Of a stretch of DNA of 15,026 nucleotides, positions 6,341 to 13,101 are shown one piece after another. Position numbers and translations under genes: made by a program. Source of the DNA: Pseudomonadota bacterium (lineage in GTDB: Bacteria; Pseudomonadota; Alphaproteobacteria; UBA2966; CAIVPW01); contig JAQBXG010000018.1 in the NCBI GenBank assembly GCA_027625125.1, positions 1 to 15,026 on the forward strand, given 5' to 3'. Below the pieces are notes generated by a model, which saw only the letters and a list, made by a program, of their open reading frames with translations, did not search any database and was not told the DNA's origin. Numbering within the stretch: position 1 is the stretch's first letter; each line of letters begins with the position of its first letter.

Positions 6341-7456
6341 CTAGACCGGCGCGGCGGCGGCCGCTTCGGCCCGGGCCGAGGCGCGGACCCGCTGGCTGTC
6401 GGACTTCAACTGGCCGCAGGCGGCGAGGATGTCGCGGCCCCGGGGCACGCGGATCGGCGCGGAATACCCGGCGCGGTTCAGCGATTCGGAAAACGCCGCC
6501 ATCGTCGCGTCTTCGGAGGTGCCGTATACCGACCCCGGCCACGGGTTGAACGGGATCAGGTTGACCTTGGCCGGGATGCCGGCGATCAGCCGCGCCAGTT
6601 CCTTTGCATCCGCCAGGCTGTCGTTGACGCCCCGCAGCATCGCGTATTCGAACGTGATGCGGCGCGCGTTCGAGGCGCCGGGATAGGCGCGGCAGGCGGC
6701 GATCAATTCGGCGATCGGGTATTTGCGATTGAGCGGCACCAGCTCGTCGCGCACGTCGTCGCGCACCGCATGCAGCGATACCGCGAGGCCGGCGCCGGTG
6801 TCATCGCCGAGGGGGCCGATCTGCGGCACCACCCCGGCGGTGGACACGGTGATGCGGCGGCGCGAGATGCTGATGCCTTCTTCGTCCATCATCAGGCGCA
6901 GCGCGGCGACGACATTGTCGTAGTTGTACAACGGCTCGCCCATGCCCATCAGGACAATGTTCGATATCTTGCGGCCGTGGACCGGCGTCGGCCATTCGCC
7001 CAACGCATCGCGGGCCAGCAGCACCTGGCCGACGATTTCCGCCGGTTCCAGATTCCGCACCCACGGCTGGGTGCCGGTGTGGCAGAAACTGCAATTCAGC
7101 GTGCAGCCGACCTGGGTCGATACACAGAGCGCGCCGCGATCGACCTCGGGGATGTAGACGGTTTCGACCTCGGCGCCGTCGGCGAGGCGCACCAGCCATT
7201 TGATCGTGCCGTCGGCGGAGCGTTCTTCGCGCGCCACTTCGTCGCGGCCGACTTCGTGGGCGGCGGCCAGGGCGTCGCGCAGGTCTTTCGAAATCGTCGT
7301 CATCGCATCGATGTCGCGCGCCCCGCGATGATAAATCCAGTGGAACAGTTGCGTCGCCCGCATGCGGCGGCGCTCAACCGGCACGCCGGCCGCGGCCAGC
7401 GCATCGGCAAGCCCCGACCGGGAGAGGCCGGCGAGACGGGCGCGGGCGGGCGTCAC
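6341..7456 (-). CDS. rlmN: Dual-specificity 23S rRNA/tRNA adenine-C2 methyltransferase RlmN
   Basis: RlmN is a radical-SAM enzyme that methylates C2 of A2503 in 23S rRNA and A37 in certain tRNAs. Residue numbers here use the 371-residue form. The iron-sulfur cluster motif CxxxCxxC is C118, C122 and C125 (CTLNCSFC), the SAM-binding GMGEP is at 171-175, and the two cysteines used in the methyl-transfer mechanism correspond to C111 and C347. The N-terminal HWIYHRGARDIDAMT is also characteristic. I chose GTG at 7456 because it forms a GTGA overlap with the ialB-like stop and has GAGG about ten bases upstream. A GTG at 7465 adds three residues but leaves GAGG too close. The two genes are thus probably translationally coupled. 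Confidence 0.96.
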   Translation of the reverse strand: MTPARARLAGLSRSGLADALAAAGVPVERRRMRATQLFHWIYHRGARDIDAMTTISKDLRDALAAAHEVGRDEVAREERSADGTIKWLVRLADGAEVETVYIPEVDRGALCVSTQVGCTLNCSFCHTGTQPWVRNLEPAEIVGQVLLARDALGEWPTPVHGRKISNIVLMGMGEPLYNYDNVVAALRLMMDEEGISISRRRITVSTAGVVPQIGPLGDDTGAGLAVSLHAVRDDVRDELVPLNRKYPIAELIAACRAYPGASNARRITFEYAMLRGVNDSLADAKELARLIAGIPAKVNLIPFNPWPGSVYGTSEDATMAAFSESLNRAGYSAPIRVPRGRDILAACGQLKSDSQRVRASARAEAAAAAPV

Positions 7457-7971
7457 GCGCCGCACGCCTCGTCGATCGCTTTGTGGGCGGCGGTGAAGCC
7501 GAGCAACGAATAGATATCGCGGGTCTGGGTGCCGCGGCTGGATTCGCCCAGCACCGTCAGGCGCGAGCCGGCGATCATCTTCGCGACCATGGCCGCGTCG
7601 TCTTCCGGCGTCAGGTTCCAGGCCGCGTCGGCAGCGGTGAACATGCGGAACTCGTCCGGCCCGACCGCCGCGACCACCGCCTTGCCTTCGGTATAGGTAT
7701 AGCCGGCGATGATGCTGACGACGTTGCGCGAGCCGTCACGGTTGTCGTGGGTGACCTGGATATAGACGTCGCCGCGATTGACGTTCTTCGGCTCCATGTC
7801 CAGCGGCGTCGACGACATATAGCAGACCTTTTTGCCGCCTTCGGTGAACTCGAAGGCGTTCCAGTCATCGAACAACCCGAGGCGCGTGTCCTGGGCCGCC
7901 GCCGGTCCGGCGGCGCAAAGGAACGCGAGAGCGGCAAGGGCGCGGAGGTCCAGCGGCATGTAGCGGGTCAT
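7453..7971 (-). CDS. Invasion-associated locus B (IalB)-like periplasmic protein
   Basis: The 172-residue product has a signal peptide: basic start, hydrophobic core LRALAALAFLCAAGPAAAQ, likely cleavage after AAA near residue 26. The mature part follows the IalB pattern: a DDW near the start (FDDWNAF), KKVCYMSSTP (47-56), a VTHDNRDGSRNVVSIIAGY strand pair (73-91), and a C-terminal Cys170. The two cysteines (50, 170) may form a disulfide. IalB was named for Bartonella erythrocyte invasion, but homologues occur in many free-living alphaproteobacteria and their role is unknown, so no virulence role should be inferred. The start is uncertain: ATG 7971 is used here, TTG 7989 and ATG 7959 are possible. 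It is 42 nt downstream of the DUF1232 gene and overlaps rlmN by GTGA. Confidence 0.82.
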   Translation of the reverse strand: MTRYMPLDLRALAALAFLCAAGPAAAQDTRLGLFDDWNAFEFTEGGKKVCYMSSTPLDMEPKNVNRGDVYIQVTHDNRDGSRNVVSIIAGYTYTEGKAVVAAVGPDEFRMFTAADAAWNLTPEDDAAMVAKMIAGSRLTVLGESSRGTQTRDIYSLLGFTAAHKAIDEACGA

Positions 7972-8013
7972 GGCGGCAGAATACCGCAAGCGCGCGTCGA
8001 CGGCACCCGGATG

Positions 8014-8367
8014 TCAGGCCACCGGCGGCTGCGTGCCGAGCCAGTCGCGGGCTTTCTGGGTGTGTTCCGGGCGTTTGTGTTTTTGCACCGTGGCGACGAC
8101 CGCGGCCAGCACCGCCGCGTCGTCGGTATAGCCGAGGCCGGCGATCATGTCGGGGACCAGATCGATCGGGGCGACGAAATAGGCCAGCGCCCCGAACAGG
8201 ATTGCCTTGACGTGGGGCGGCGTCGCCTCGTCGATCGCGCAATACCAGGCGGCCAGCACGTCTTCGACCATCGGCACGCGGCCCATCGTCGCCTTGATCT
8301 TGGCCCAGAACCCGTTGGGCGCGCGATCCTGGGCGGGGGCGAGGGTAAGGGCGCGTTCGGGCCGCAT
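8014..8367 (-). CDS. YkvA-family (DUF1232) small membrane-associated protein
   Basis: The 117-residue product carries the DUF1232 core AYFVAPIDLVPDMI followed by AGLGYTDDAAVL (residues 62-87), in which the PxDLxPD motif is diagnostic. The hydrophobic stretch ~54-75 may sit in or on the inner membrane. Function is not established for the family. ATG 8367 is preferred to an upstream start at 8517, whose extra 50 residues look like translated intergenic sequence and would overlap the divergent metallopeptidase. No Shine-Dalgarno site is visible; instead a 14-bp palindrome lies directly upstream. It heads a minus-strand run with the ialB-like gene, rlmN and argG. Confidence 0.88.
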   Translation of the reverse strand: MRPERALTLAPAQDRAPNGFWAKIKATMGRVPMVEDVLAAWYCAIDEATPPHVKAILFGALAYFVAPIDLVPDMIAGLGYTDDAAVLAAVVATVQKHKRPEHTQKARDWLGTQPPVA

Positions 8368-8368
8368 G

Positions 8369-8382
8369 GCCCATATTTGGGC
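8369..8382. promoter_or_regulatory. 14-bp palindrome upstream of the DUF1232 gene
   Basis: GCCCATATTTGGGC is a perfect GCCCA/TGGGC inverted repeat around a four-base AT centre, ending two bases from the DUF1232 start. In the gap between two divergent genes it could be an operator or an RNA hairpin over the ribosome site. I cannot name a cognate regulator. Confidence 0.3.
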
Positions 8383-8405
8383 ATGGTCGCGGGCGGCGGC
8401 AAGGC

Positions 8406-8434
8406 TTGGCGGCAGAGGTGGCCGGGGGTAGGTT
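8406..8434 (+). promoter_or_regulatory. Weak candidate promoter for the metallopeptidase-phosphatase-kinase operon
   Basis: TTGGCG (8406-8411) and TAGGTT (8429-8434) are spaced by 17 bases and match the sigma-70 consensus at 4/6 and 3/6 positions. Transcription would start near 8441, about 24 bases before the ATG at 8465. Position is right, sequence match is weak. Confidence 0.25.
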
Positions 8435-8464
8435 CGCGCATCCGCCGAACCCGATCCCGCGCCC

Positions 8465-8878
8465 ATGCCCCACCGGCCCGACTGGCGGCTGACGCCCAGC
8501 CCCACCCTGGAGGACATCGAGGAAATCGCCGCCGAAGCCTATGGCACGATTCCCGAGGTGTTGCGCGCCCACGTCGAAGCGGTGGCGATCCGTGTCGAGC
8601 AGTTTCCCGACGACGAGACGCTGGCCGAGATGGAGGCCGAATCACCGTTCGAGCTGCTGGGCCTCTACCGCGGCGTCAGCCTCGACCAGAAAAGCATCGG
8701 TGACGCGCCGCAGGATATCGACCGCATCTTTTTGTATCGGCGGCCGCTGCTGGATTACTGGTGCGAAACCGGCGAGGAGTTGGGGCCGTTGGTGCGGCAT
8801 GTGTTGATTCACGAAATCGGCCACCACTTCGGGTTTTCCGACGAGGACATGGAAGCCATCGACGCGGCGGACGAATGA
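8465..8878 (+). CDS. Minimal zinc metallopeptidase family protein (zincin-like, HExxH)
   Basis: This 137-residue protein belongs to the short bacterial 'metallopeptidase family' with a zincin fold (DUF1025-like). The zinc motif HEIGHH is at 116-121, followed by FGFSDEDM, the usual continuation in this family. Other landmarks are IRVEQFPDDE (42-51), SPFELLGLYRG (60-70) and DIDRIFLYRRPLLD (84-97). No signal peptide is present, so it should be cytosolic. Protease activity has been inferred from the motif and not shown by anything here. The ATG at 8465 gives a standard N-terminus, but no Shine-Dalgarno site precedes it, so the mRNA may be nearly leaderless. The stop overlaps the phosphatase start as ATGA, placing it first in a three-gene operon. 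Confidence 0.9.
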   Translation: MPHRPDWRLTPSPTLEDIEEIAAEAYGTIPEVLRAHVEAVAIRVEQFPDDETLAEMEAESPFELLGLYRGVSLDQKSIGDAPQDIDRIFLYRRPLLDYWCETGEELGPLVRHVLIHEIGHHFGFSDEDMEAIDAADE

Positions 8879-9360
8879 CGCAGCCGGTTCGCATCCTGTT
8901 CGTCTGTATGGGCAACATCTGCCGCTCGCCGACCGCCGAGGGCGTGTTCCGCAAGGTGATCGCCGATGCCGGGCTGGACGCGGACTTCGAGGTCGATTCG
9001 GCCGGCACCCACGCCTATCACATCGGCGAGCCGGCCGACGAACGGTCACAACGGGCGGCGGCGCGGCGCGGATACGACCTGTCGGCCTGTGTCGGGCGGC
9101 AGGTGACGAAGGCCGACTTCGACCGCTTCGATTATGTGCTGGCGATGGACCGGCAGAACCACCGCGAACTGAAAACCCTGGGCGGCGACAGGGCGAAGGG
9201 CAAGCTGCGCCTGTTTCTGGACTTTGCGCCGGAGTTGGGAATCCAGGACGTGCCGGACCCGTATTTCGGCGGCGGCGACGGGTTCGAGCGGGTGCTGGAT
9301 ATCGTCCAGACCGGGGCGCAGGCGTTGCTGGAATCGCTGCGCCGTCAGCGCACCGGATGA
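8875..9360 (+). CDS. Low-molecular-weight protein-tyrosine-phosphatase family protein
   Basis: The 161-residue product has the LMW-PTP catalytic loop CMGNICRS: nucleophile Cys11 and phosphate-binding Arg17, with the usual Ser18. The general-acid loop DPY is Asp128-Pro129-Tyr130, followed by FGG. Length and order of motifs are complete, so it should be active. It starts at ATG 8875 inside the ATGA overlap with the metallopeptidase and ends in an ATGA overlap with a fructosamine-kinase homologue. LMW-PTP homologues can act as ribulosamine/erythrulosamine-5-phosphatases and are repeatedly found beside bacterial fructosamine-kinase homologues. This context favours a sugar-adduct phosphatase role over, or in addition to, phosphotyrosine signalling; that is inference. 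Confidence 0.95.
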   Translation: MTQPVRILFVCMGNICRSPTAEGVFRKVIADAGLDADFEVDSAGTHAYHIGEPADERSQRAAARRGYDLSACVGRQVTKADFDRFDYVLAMDRQNHRELKTLGGDRAKGKLRLFLDFAPELGIQDVPDPYFGGGDGFERVLDIVQTGAQALLESLRRQRTG

Positions 9361-10208
9361 TGCGGGCGGGGCTGGAACACCGCATCGAGGCGGCGCTGGG
9401 GCAGGCGCCGCGGTCGGCGGAGCCGTTGGCGGGCGGATGCGTCGGCGACGTGTTCCGGCTGCGGATGCCGGACGGCGGCGACGTGGTGGCGAAGACGGGC
9501 GGCGCGGGTCTGGCGCTGGAAGGCTGGATGCTGGACTATTTGCGTGAACACAGCCGCTTGCCGGTACCCCGCGTGTTGCATGCCGACGACGACCTGCTGG
9601 TGATGGAGTTCATCCCGACCCAGGGCGGCATCAACCGGAGCGCCCAGAGGCACGCCGCCGATTTGCTGGCGGACCTGCATGCCGTGACCGCGCCGCAATT
9701 CGGTCTGGAGCGGGACACGGTGATCGGCGGACTGCGCCAGCCCAATGCCCAGTCGCCCACCTGGGCCGCGTTCTTTCGCGACCAGCGGCTGATGGCGATG
9801 GGACGCCAGGCGCTGGACGCCGGGCGCATTCCGGCGGCGTTGATGACGCGGCTGGAAAATTTTTGCGCGCGAATCGACGAATTCATCGACGAGCCGCCGG
9901 CGCCGTCGTTAATTCACGGCGACATGTGGGCGGGGAATGTCCTGTGCGCCTCGGGCCGCATCGCCGGGTTCGTCGATCCGGCGATTTATTATGCCGACGC
10001 GGAAATCGAGCTGGCGTTTTCAACCCTGTTCGGCACGTTCGGCGATCCGTTTTTTGCCCGCTATGGCGAGCGCCGGCCGCTGCGGCCCGGCTTCGACGAG
10101 ATGCGGCGCGACATCTACAACCTGTATCCGCTGTTGGTGCATGCGCGGCTGTTCGGCGGATCGTATGTCGGATCGGTGGCCGCGACGCTGTCGCGCTTCG
10201 GCGGCTAG
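9357..10208 (+). CDS. Fructosamine kinase family protein (probable ribulosamine/erythrulosamine 3-kinase)
   Basis: The 283-residue protein belongs to the fructosamine-3-kinase family, aminoglycoside-phosphotransferase-like kinases that phosphorylate ketoamine adducts on protein amines so that the sugar is lost. Visible are LAGGCVGDVFRL (24-35, nucleotide loop), Lys46 in VVAK, the catalytic loop LIHGDMWAGN (185-194, base Asp189), and the metal-binding VDPAIYYADAEIELA (206-220). Bacterial homologues tested so far prefer ribulosamines and erythrulosamines over fructosamines. It starts inside an ATGA overlap with the LMW phosphatase, so the two products are likely made in step. The TAG shares CTAG with the convergent thpR stop. 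Confidence 0.94.
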   Translation: MMRAGLEHRIEAALGQAPRSAEPLAGGCVGDVFRLRMPDGGDVVAKTGGAGLALEGWMLDYLREHSRLPVPRVLHADDDLLVMEFIPTQGGINRSAQRHAADLLADLHAVTAPQFGLERDTVIGGLRQPNAQSPTWAAFFRDQRLMAMGRQALDAGRIPAALMTRLENFCARIDEFIDEPPAPSLIHGDMWAGNVLCASGRIAGFVDPAIYYADAEIELAFSTLFGTFGDPFFARYGERRPLRPGFDEMRRDIYNLYPLLVHARLFGGSYVGSVAATLSRFGG

Positions 10209-10744
10209 GCCGGTTCGGCGAGTGGGTAGCGCTCTTCGATGCGGTAGATTGCGCCGGCGGGGCGCGGGGTGCTGGACATCATCGCGAATTCGCGCACGTC
10301 GAATTCGTCGCTGCGAAACGGCTCGAAGTTCGCGAGATAACCGGACAGATCGGGGCTGGGGCCGCGAAACCGCGCCAGCGTCACGTGCGGTTGGAACCGG
10401 CGCGATTCGAGCGGCAGGCCATTGCGCCGCGCCGCGGTTTCGACCTTTGCCTGCAGATGATCGAGCAATGGTTCCGGCCGCACACCCGCCCACAGCACCC
10501 GCACGCGCCGGTCGGTGCCGAAGTGGCCGATGCGCTCCAGTTGCAGCCGGAAGGCCGGCGCGCGAATCGCCGCCAGCGCGTCGGCGATGTCGCGAGCGAG
10601 GGCGCCGTCCAGGGTTCCGAAGAACCGCAGGGTCAGATGCATCTGGTCGGCGGTGACCCAGCGCGCGCCCGGCAGGCCGGAACACAGCGGCAGCAGGCGT
10701 TCGCGAATCGAAACGGGCAGATCGACGGCGGCGAACAGGTGCAT
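10205..10744 (-). CDS. thpR: RNA 2',3'-cyclic phosphodiesterase (2'-5' RNA ligase-like)
   Basis: The 179-residue protein is a 2H phosphoesterase with both catalytic motifs: HLTL (36-39) and HVTL (120-123). Spacing and flanking residues (RFFG after the first, ARFRG after the second) match ThpR, which hydrolyses 2',3'-cyclic phosphates and can reversibly form 2'-5' RNA linkages; its cellular substrate is not established. I chose ATG 10744 because MHLFAAVDLP is the normal start of the fold. An upstream in-frame start at 10828 would overlap the Sel1-repeat gene and adds an unrelated stretch. GGAG lies about 11 bases upstream. It follows the Sel1-repeat gene by 31 nt. Confidence 0.94.
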   Translation of the reverse strand: MHLFAAVDLPVSIRERLLPLCSGLPGARWVTADQMHLTLRFFGTLDGALARDIADALAAIRAPAFRLQLERIGHFGTDRRVRVLWAGVRPEPLLDHLQAKVETAARRNGLPLESRRFQPHVTLARFRGPSPDLSGYLANFEPFRSDEFDVREFAMMSSTPRPAGAIYRIEERYPLAEPA

Positions 10745-10775
10745 CGCGAGGCCAACTCCGTGACCGGGTTCGCGT

Positions 10776-11282
10776 TCAGACGACGCGGACGCAGCGGAGC
10801 GTGCGGAGATTGCTGATTGCGACAGCATAGCCCTGGGCCGCCGCGCGTCCCATCCACTTCGCCGCTTCGTCGCAATCCTGGCTGACCCCTTCGCCGCGGG
10901 AATACATCACACCCAGGCTGTTTTGCGCCCCCGCATAGCCGCCGTTGGCCGCGGCGGAGTACCACCGAAACGCTTCGTCGTACTGCCCGGCCTGGCGATA
11001 GGCGCGGCCGAGCTGGAACTGAAACCGCAACTCGGCCGGAAACAGATCGACGGCTTCGATGCAGGCGGCGATGGCACGGCGGGTGTCGATCTGGGCCGTC
11101 TGGACGCCGGGTACCACTCGCCCTGGATCGAGCGGATTTGCCGCGAAGGTGTCGCAGGCGTGAACCGGAGCAGCGCGCAGCGTCGCAACCACGGATTCAG
11201 GTGCGGCGCGCTGCTGCGCCGCCGCCGGTGCGGCGACGACGGCGGCTACGAATGCGGCGGCGAGAACGCGCGGAATCCCCAT
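10776..11282 (-). CDS. Secreted Sel1-like repeat protein
   Basis: The 168-residue product begins with a clear signal peptide (MGIPRVLAAAFVAAVVAAPAAAQ; cleavage near residue 22). The mature part starts with a Cys-containing head (Cys43, Cys74) around IDTRRAIAACIEAV. Helical repeats follow: a TPR-like LGRAYRQAGQYDEAFRWYSA (91-110) and Sel1 repeats AANGGYAGAQNSLGVMYSRG (111-130) and DEAAKWMGRAAAQGYAVAI (138-156). Cys137 and Cys164 could pair. Such proteins usually act as periplasmic scaffolds for protein contacts; the partner here is unknown. The ATG at 11282 begins exactly at the signal peptide; upstream sequence in the same frame overlaps tas and is not protein-like. A strong hairpin sits directly before the ATG. 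Confidence 0.9.
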   Translation of the reverse strand: MGIPRVLAAAFVAAVVAAPAAAQQRAAPESVVATLRAAPVHACDTFAANPLDPGRVVPGVQTAQIDTRRAIAACIEAVDLFPAELRFQFQLGRAYRQAGQYDEAFRWYSAAANGGYAGAQNSLGVMYSRGEGVSQDCDEAAKWMGRAAAQGYAVAISNLRTLRCVRVV

Positions 11283-11301
11283 GGGCGCAAGTGTGCGCCC
11301 A
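11282..11301 (-). promoter_or_regulatory. Hairpin immediately upstream of the Sel1-repeat start codon
   Basis: TGGGCGCA (11282-11289) and TGCGCCCA (11294-11301) form an 8-bp perfect inverted repeat with a 4-nt loop. Read on the minus strand it directly abuts, and its last base is part of, the ATG at 11282-11280. It has no T-run, so it is unlikely to be a terminator for tas. It would occlude ribosome access if formed. Confidence 0.45.
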
Positions 11302-11343
11302 GGGCCGCCGCCTTTCAATGGCGGGCAGGCCGGGGCGCGCCGG

Positions 11344-12381
11344 TCAGGGCGCCGGGTTCGGGTGGGCGCGGTGAATTGCATCGATTTCGGCCCGGATATC
11401 GGCGGAAAGGGGTGCGTCGACGCCGGCGAGGTCGGAGTCGAGTTGCGCCACGCTGGTCGCGCCCAGAATCGTCGCGGTGACGAACGGGCGCGAATGGACG
11501 AACGCCAGCGCCAGGTGCGCCGGATCGAGGCCGCTGTCGTGGGCGAGGCGCACATAGGCCGCCGTCGCCGCGTCGGCCTGGGGATTGAAATAGCGGCCGA
11601 ATTGCCGGAACAGAGTCAGGCGTGCGCCGGGCGGCCAGCGGCCGCCGAGGTATTTGCCGGTCAGTGCACCGAACGCGAGGGGCGAATAGGCGAGCAGGCT
11701 GATGCGCTCGCGCAGCGAGATTTCGGCCAGGCCGATTTCGAAGCTGCGGTTCAACAGGGAGTACGGATTCTGGATCGACGCGATGCGGGGCGCGCCGGAC
11801 TGGGCCGCCTGGCGCAGGTATTCGAGCAGGCCCCACGGGGTTTCGTTGGAGACGCCGATCGCGCGCGCCTTGCCCGCCGCGACGAGTTCGGCCAGCGCGC
11901 CCAGGGTGTCGGCGACCGGCACAGGATCGTCGGCAGGATCGTGTTCGTAGCCGAGGCGGCCGAAATAGTTCGTACGGCGCGCCGGCCAATGGACCTGGTA
12001 CAGATCGACGTAGTCGGTTTGCAGCCGCCGCAGGCTGGCGTCGATGGCAAGGCGAATGTTGGCCGGGTCGAGCGCCGCGCGGCCGTCGCGCGCCACCGCC
12101 ATCCGCGACGGCCCCGATACCTTTGTCGCCAGCACGATGCGGTCGCGCGATTTGCGGGCCGCGAACCAGGTGCCGATGTATTGCTCGGTGCGCCCGACAT
12201 GGGCGGCGCTGGTCGGCACCGGGTACATCTCGGCGGTGTCGAAGAACGTGACTCCGGCCGCGACCGCGCGATCCATCTGGGCGTGGGCTTCGGCCTCGGT
12301 GTTCTGTTCACCCCAGGTCATCGTGCCGAGGCTCACGCGACTGATGCGAATGCCGGTGCGCCCGAGTTCGGTCGTGTCCAT
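11344..12381 (-). CDS. tas: Tas-like NADP(H)-dependent aldo-keto reductase
   Basis: The 345-residue protein follows E. coli Tas along its length: LGTMTWGEQNTEAEAHAQ (18-35), TAEMYPVP (49-56), ATKVSGPSR (85-93), LQTDYVDLYQVHWP (120-133), IGVSNETPWG and IQNPYSLLNRSFEIGLAE. The aldo-keto reductase tetrad is Asp48, Tyr53, Lys87 and His131. It should be a cytosolic TIM-barrel oxidoreductase reducing carbonyls; the physiological substrate of Tas is not settled (E. coli tas was found by complementation of tyrosine auxotrophy under starvation). The ATG at 12381 lies 9 nt after the esterase stop, so the two are co-transcribed and likely translationally coupled. The Sel1-repeat gene follows after 61 nt. 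Confidence 0.94.
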   Translation of the reverse strand: MDTTELGRTGIRISRVSLGTMTWGEQNTEAEAHAQMDRAVAAGVTFFDTAEMYPVPTSAAHVGRTEQYIGTWFAARKSRDRIVLATKVSGPSRMAVARDGRAALDPANIRLAIDASLRRLQTDYVDLYQVHWPARRTNYFGRLGYEHDPADDPVPVADTLGALAELVAAGKARAIGVSNETPWGLLEYLRQAAQSGAPRIASIQNPYSLLNRSFEIGLAEISLRERISLLAYSPLAFGALTGKYLGGRWPPGARLTLFRQFGRYFNPQADAATAAYVRLAHDSGLDPAHLALAFVHSRPFVTATILGATSVAQLDSDLAGVDAPLSADIRAEIDAIHRAHPNPAP

Positions 12382-12390
12382 CAGCTCGGC

Positions 12391-13101
12391 CTATTCGGGC
12401 AGGGCCGCGATGGCCGATTGCACCGACGGCAGGATGCGTTCAACGATGACGCCGACGCCGTCGGGGTTCGGATGCATGCCGTCCCGCTGCAGGAACTGTT
12501 CCTCCGCCGCGACGCCATCGAGGAAGAACGGGTAGTAGGTCACATCGCGTTCGGCGGCGATGCGCTGATAGACGGCGCGGAACTCCTCGCCGTATTCGCG
12601 GCCGAGATTGGGCGGCGCCAGCATTCCGGCCAGCAGGACGCCGATGCCGCGTTCGCGCAACGTGCGCACGATTTCGTCCAGATTCGCGTGGGTCGCGGCC
12701 GGATCGAGGCCGCGCAGCGCGTCATTGGCGCCCAACTCGACGATGACGAGATCGGCCCCGTCGACCAGCGACCAGTCCAGGCGCGACAGGCCGCCCGCCG
12801 ACGTATCGCCGCCGACCCCGGCGTTGTGCACCACCGCGTCGATGCCGAGGCCGGTCAACGCCGCCTGGAGCCGGGCCGGAAATGCCTGGTCAGGGTCTTC
12901 GAGGCCGGTGCCGGCGGTCAGGCTGTCGCCGAGGGCGACGATGATCACTGGCGCCGCGCGCACCGCCGGCGACGACAGCGCAAGCGCCGCCAGCGCGAGC
13001 AATGTGGCGGCCGCGCACCGGTTGACCGCCGCATGGGCGACCCTATATCGGTGGAGCCAGTCGCGCCGCCCAACCCCCAACCCGATTTTGTCTGGTCCCA
13101 C
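12391..13101 (-). CDS. Secreted SGNH/GDSL arylesterase (TesA-like)
   Basis: The mature enzyme shows all SGNH blocks: ALGDSLTAG (nucleophile Ser60 in the 236-residue form), GVGGDTSAGG (Gly97), GANDAL (Asn126) and DGMHPNPDG (Asp207, His210). This fits the TesA/arylesterase group, periplasmic hydrolases of acyl-CoA, lysophospholipid and aryl esters. A signal peptide core (ATLLALAALALSSPAVRA) precedes residue 50. The start is unsure because no in-frame ATG precedes the signal peptide. GTG 13101 is chosen, with GGAG about 11 bases upstream; TTG 13080 (229 aa) and TTG 13002 (203 aa, no basic n-region) are alternatives. It is divergent from a ybbA-ybbP-like pair, as tesA is in E. coli. Tas follows after 9 nt. 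Confidence 0.9.
   Translation of the reverse strand: MGPDKIGLGVGRRDWLHRYRVAHAAVNRCAAATLLALAALALSSPAVRAAPVIIVALGDSLTAGTGLEDPDQAFPARLQAALTGLGIDAVVHNAGVGGDTSAGGLSRLDWSLVDGADLVIVELGANDALRGLDPAATHANLDEIVRTLRERGIGVLLAGMLAPPNLGREYGEEFRAVYQRIAAERDVTYYPFFLDGVAAEEQFLQRDGMHPNPDGVGVIVERILPSVQSAIAALPE
13022..13049 (+). promoter_or_regulatory. Candidate sigma-70 promoter of the ABC transporter genes
   Basis: TTGACC (13022-13027), 16 bases, TATATC (13044-13049): five of six and four of six consensus matches, the best plus-strand promoter match I noticed in the window. Transcription would start near 13056, 32 or 62 bases before the two candidate TTG starts. It lies within the signal-peptide coding end of the divergent esterase. 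Confidence 0.5.

Noticed and set aside
7453..7971. IalB-like gene as a sign of a pathogen
   Set aside because: IalB-domain proteins are widespread in free-living alphaproteobacteria and no other virulence gene is present here.
7483..8703. 406-codon plus-strand open frame
   Set aside because: It is antisense to the IalB-like and DUF1232 genes and then runs out of frame through the metallopeptidase; no recognisable domain.
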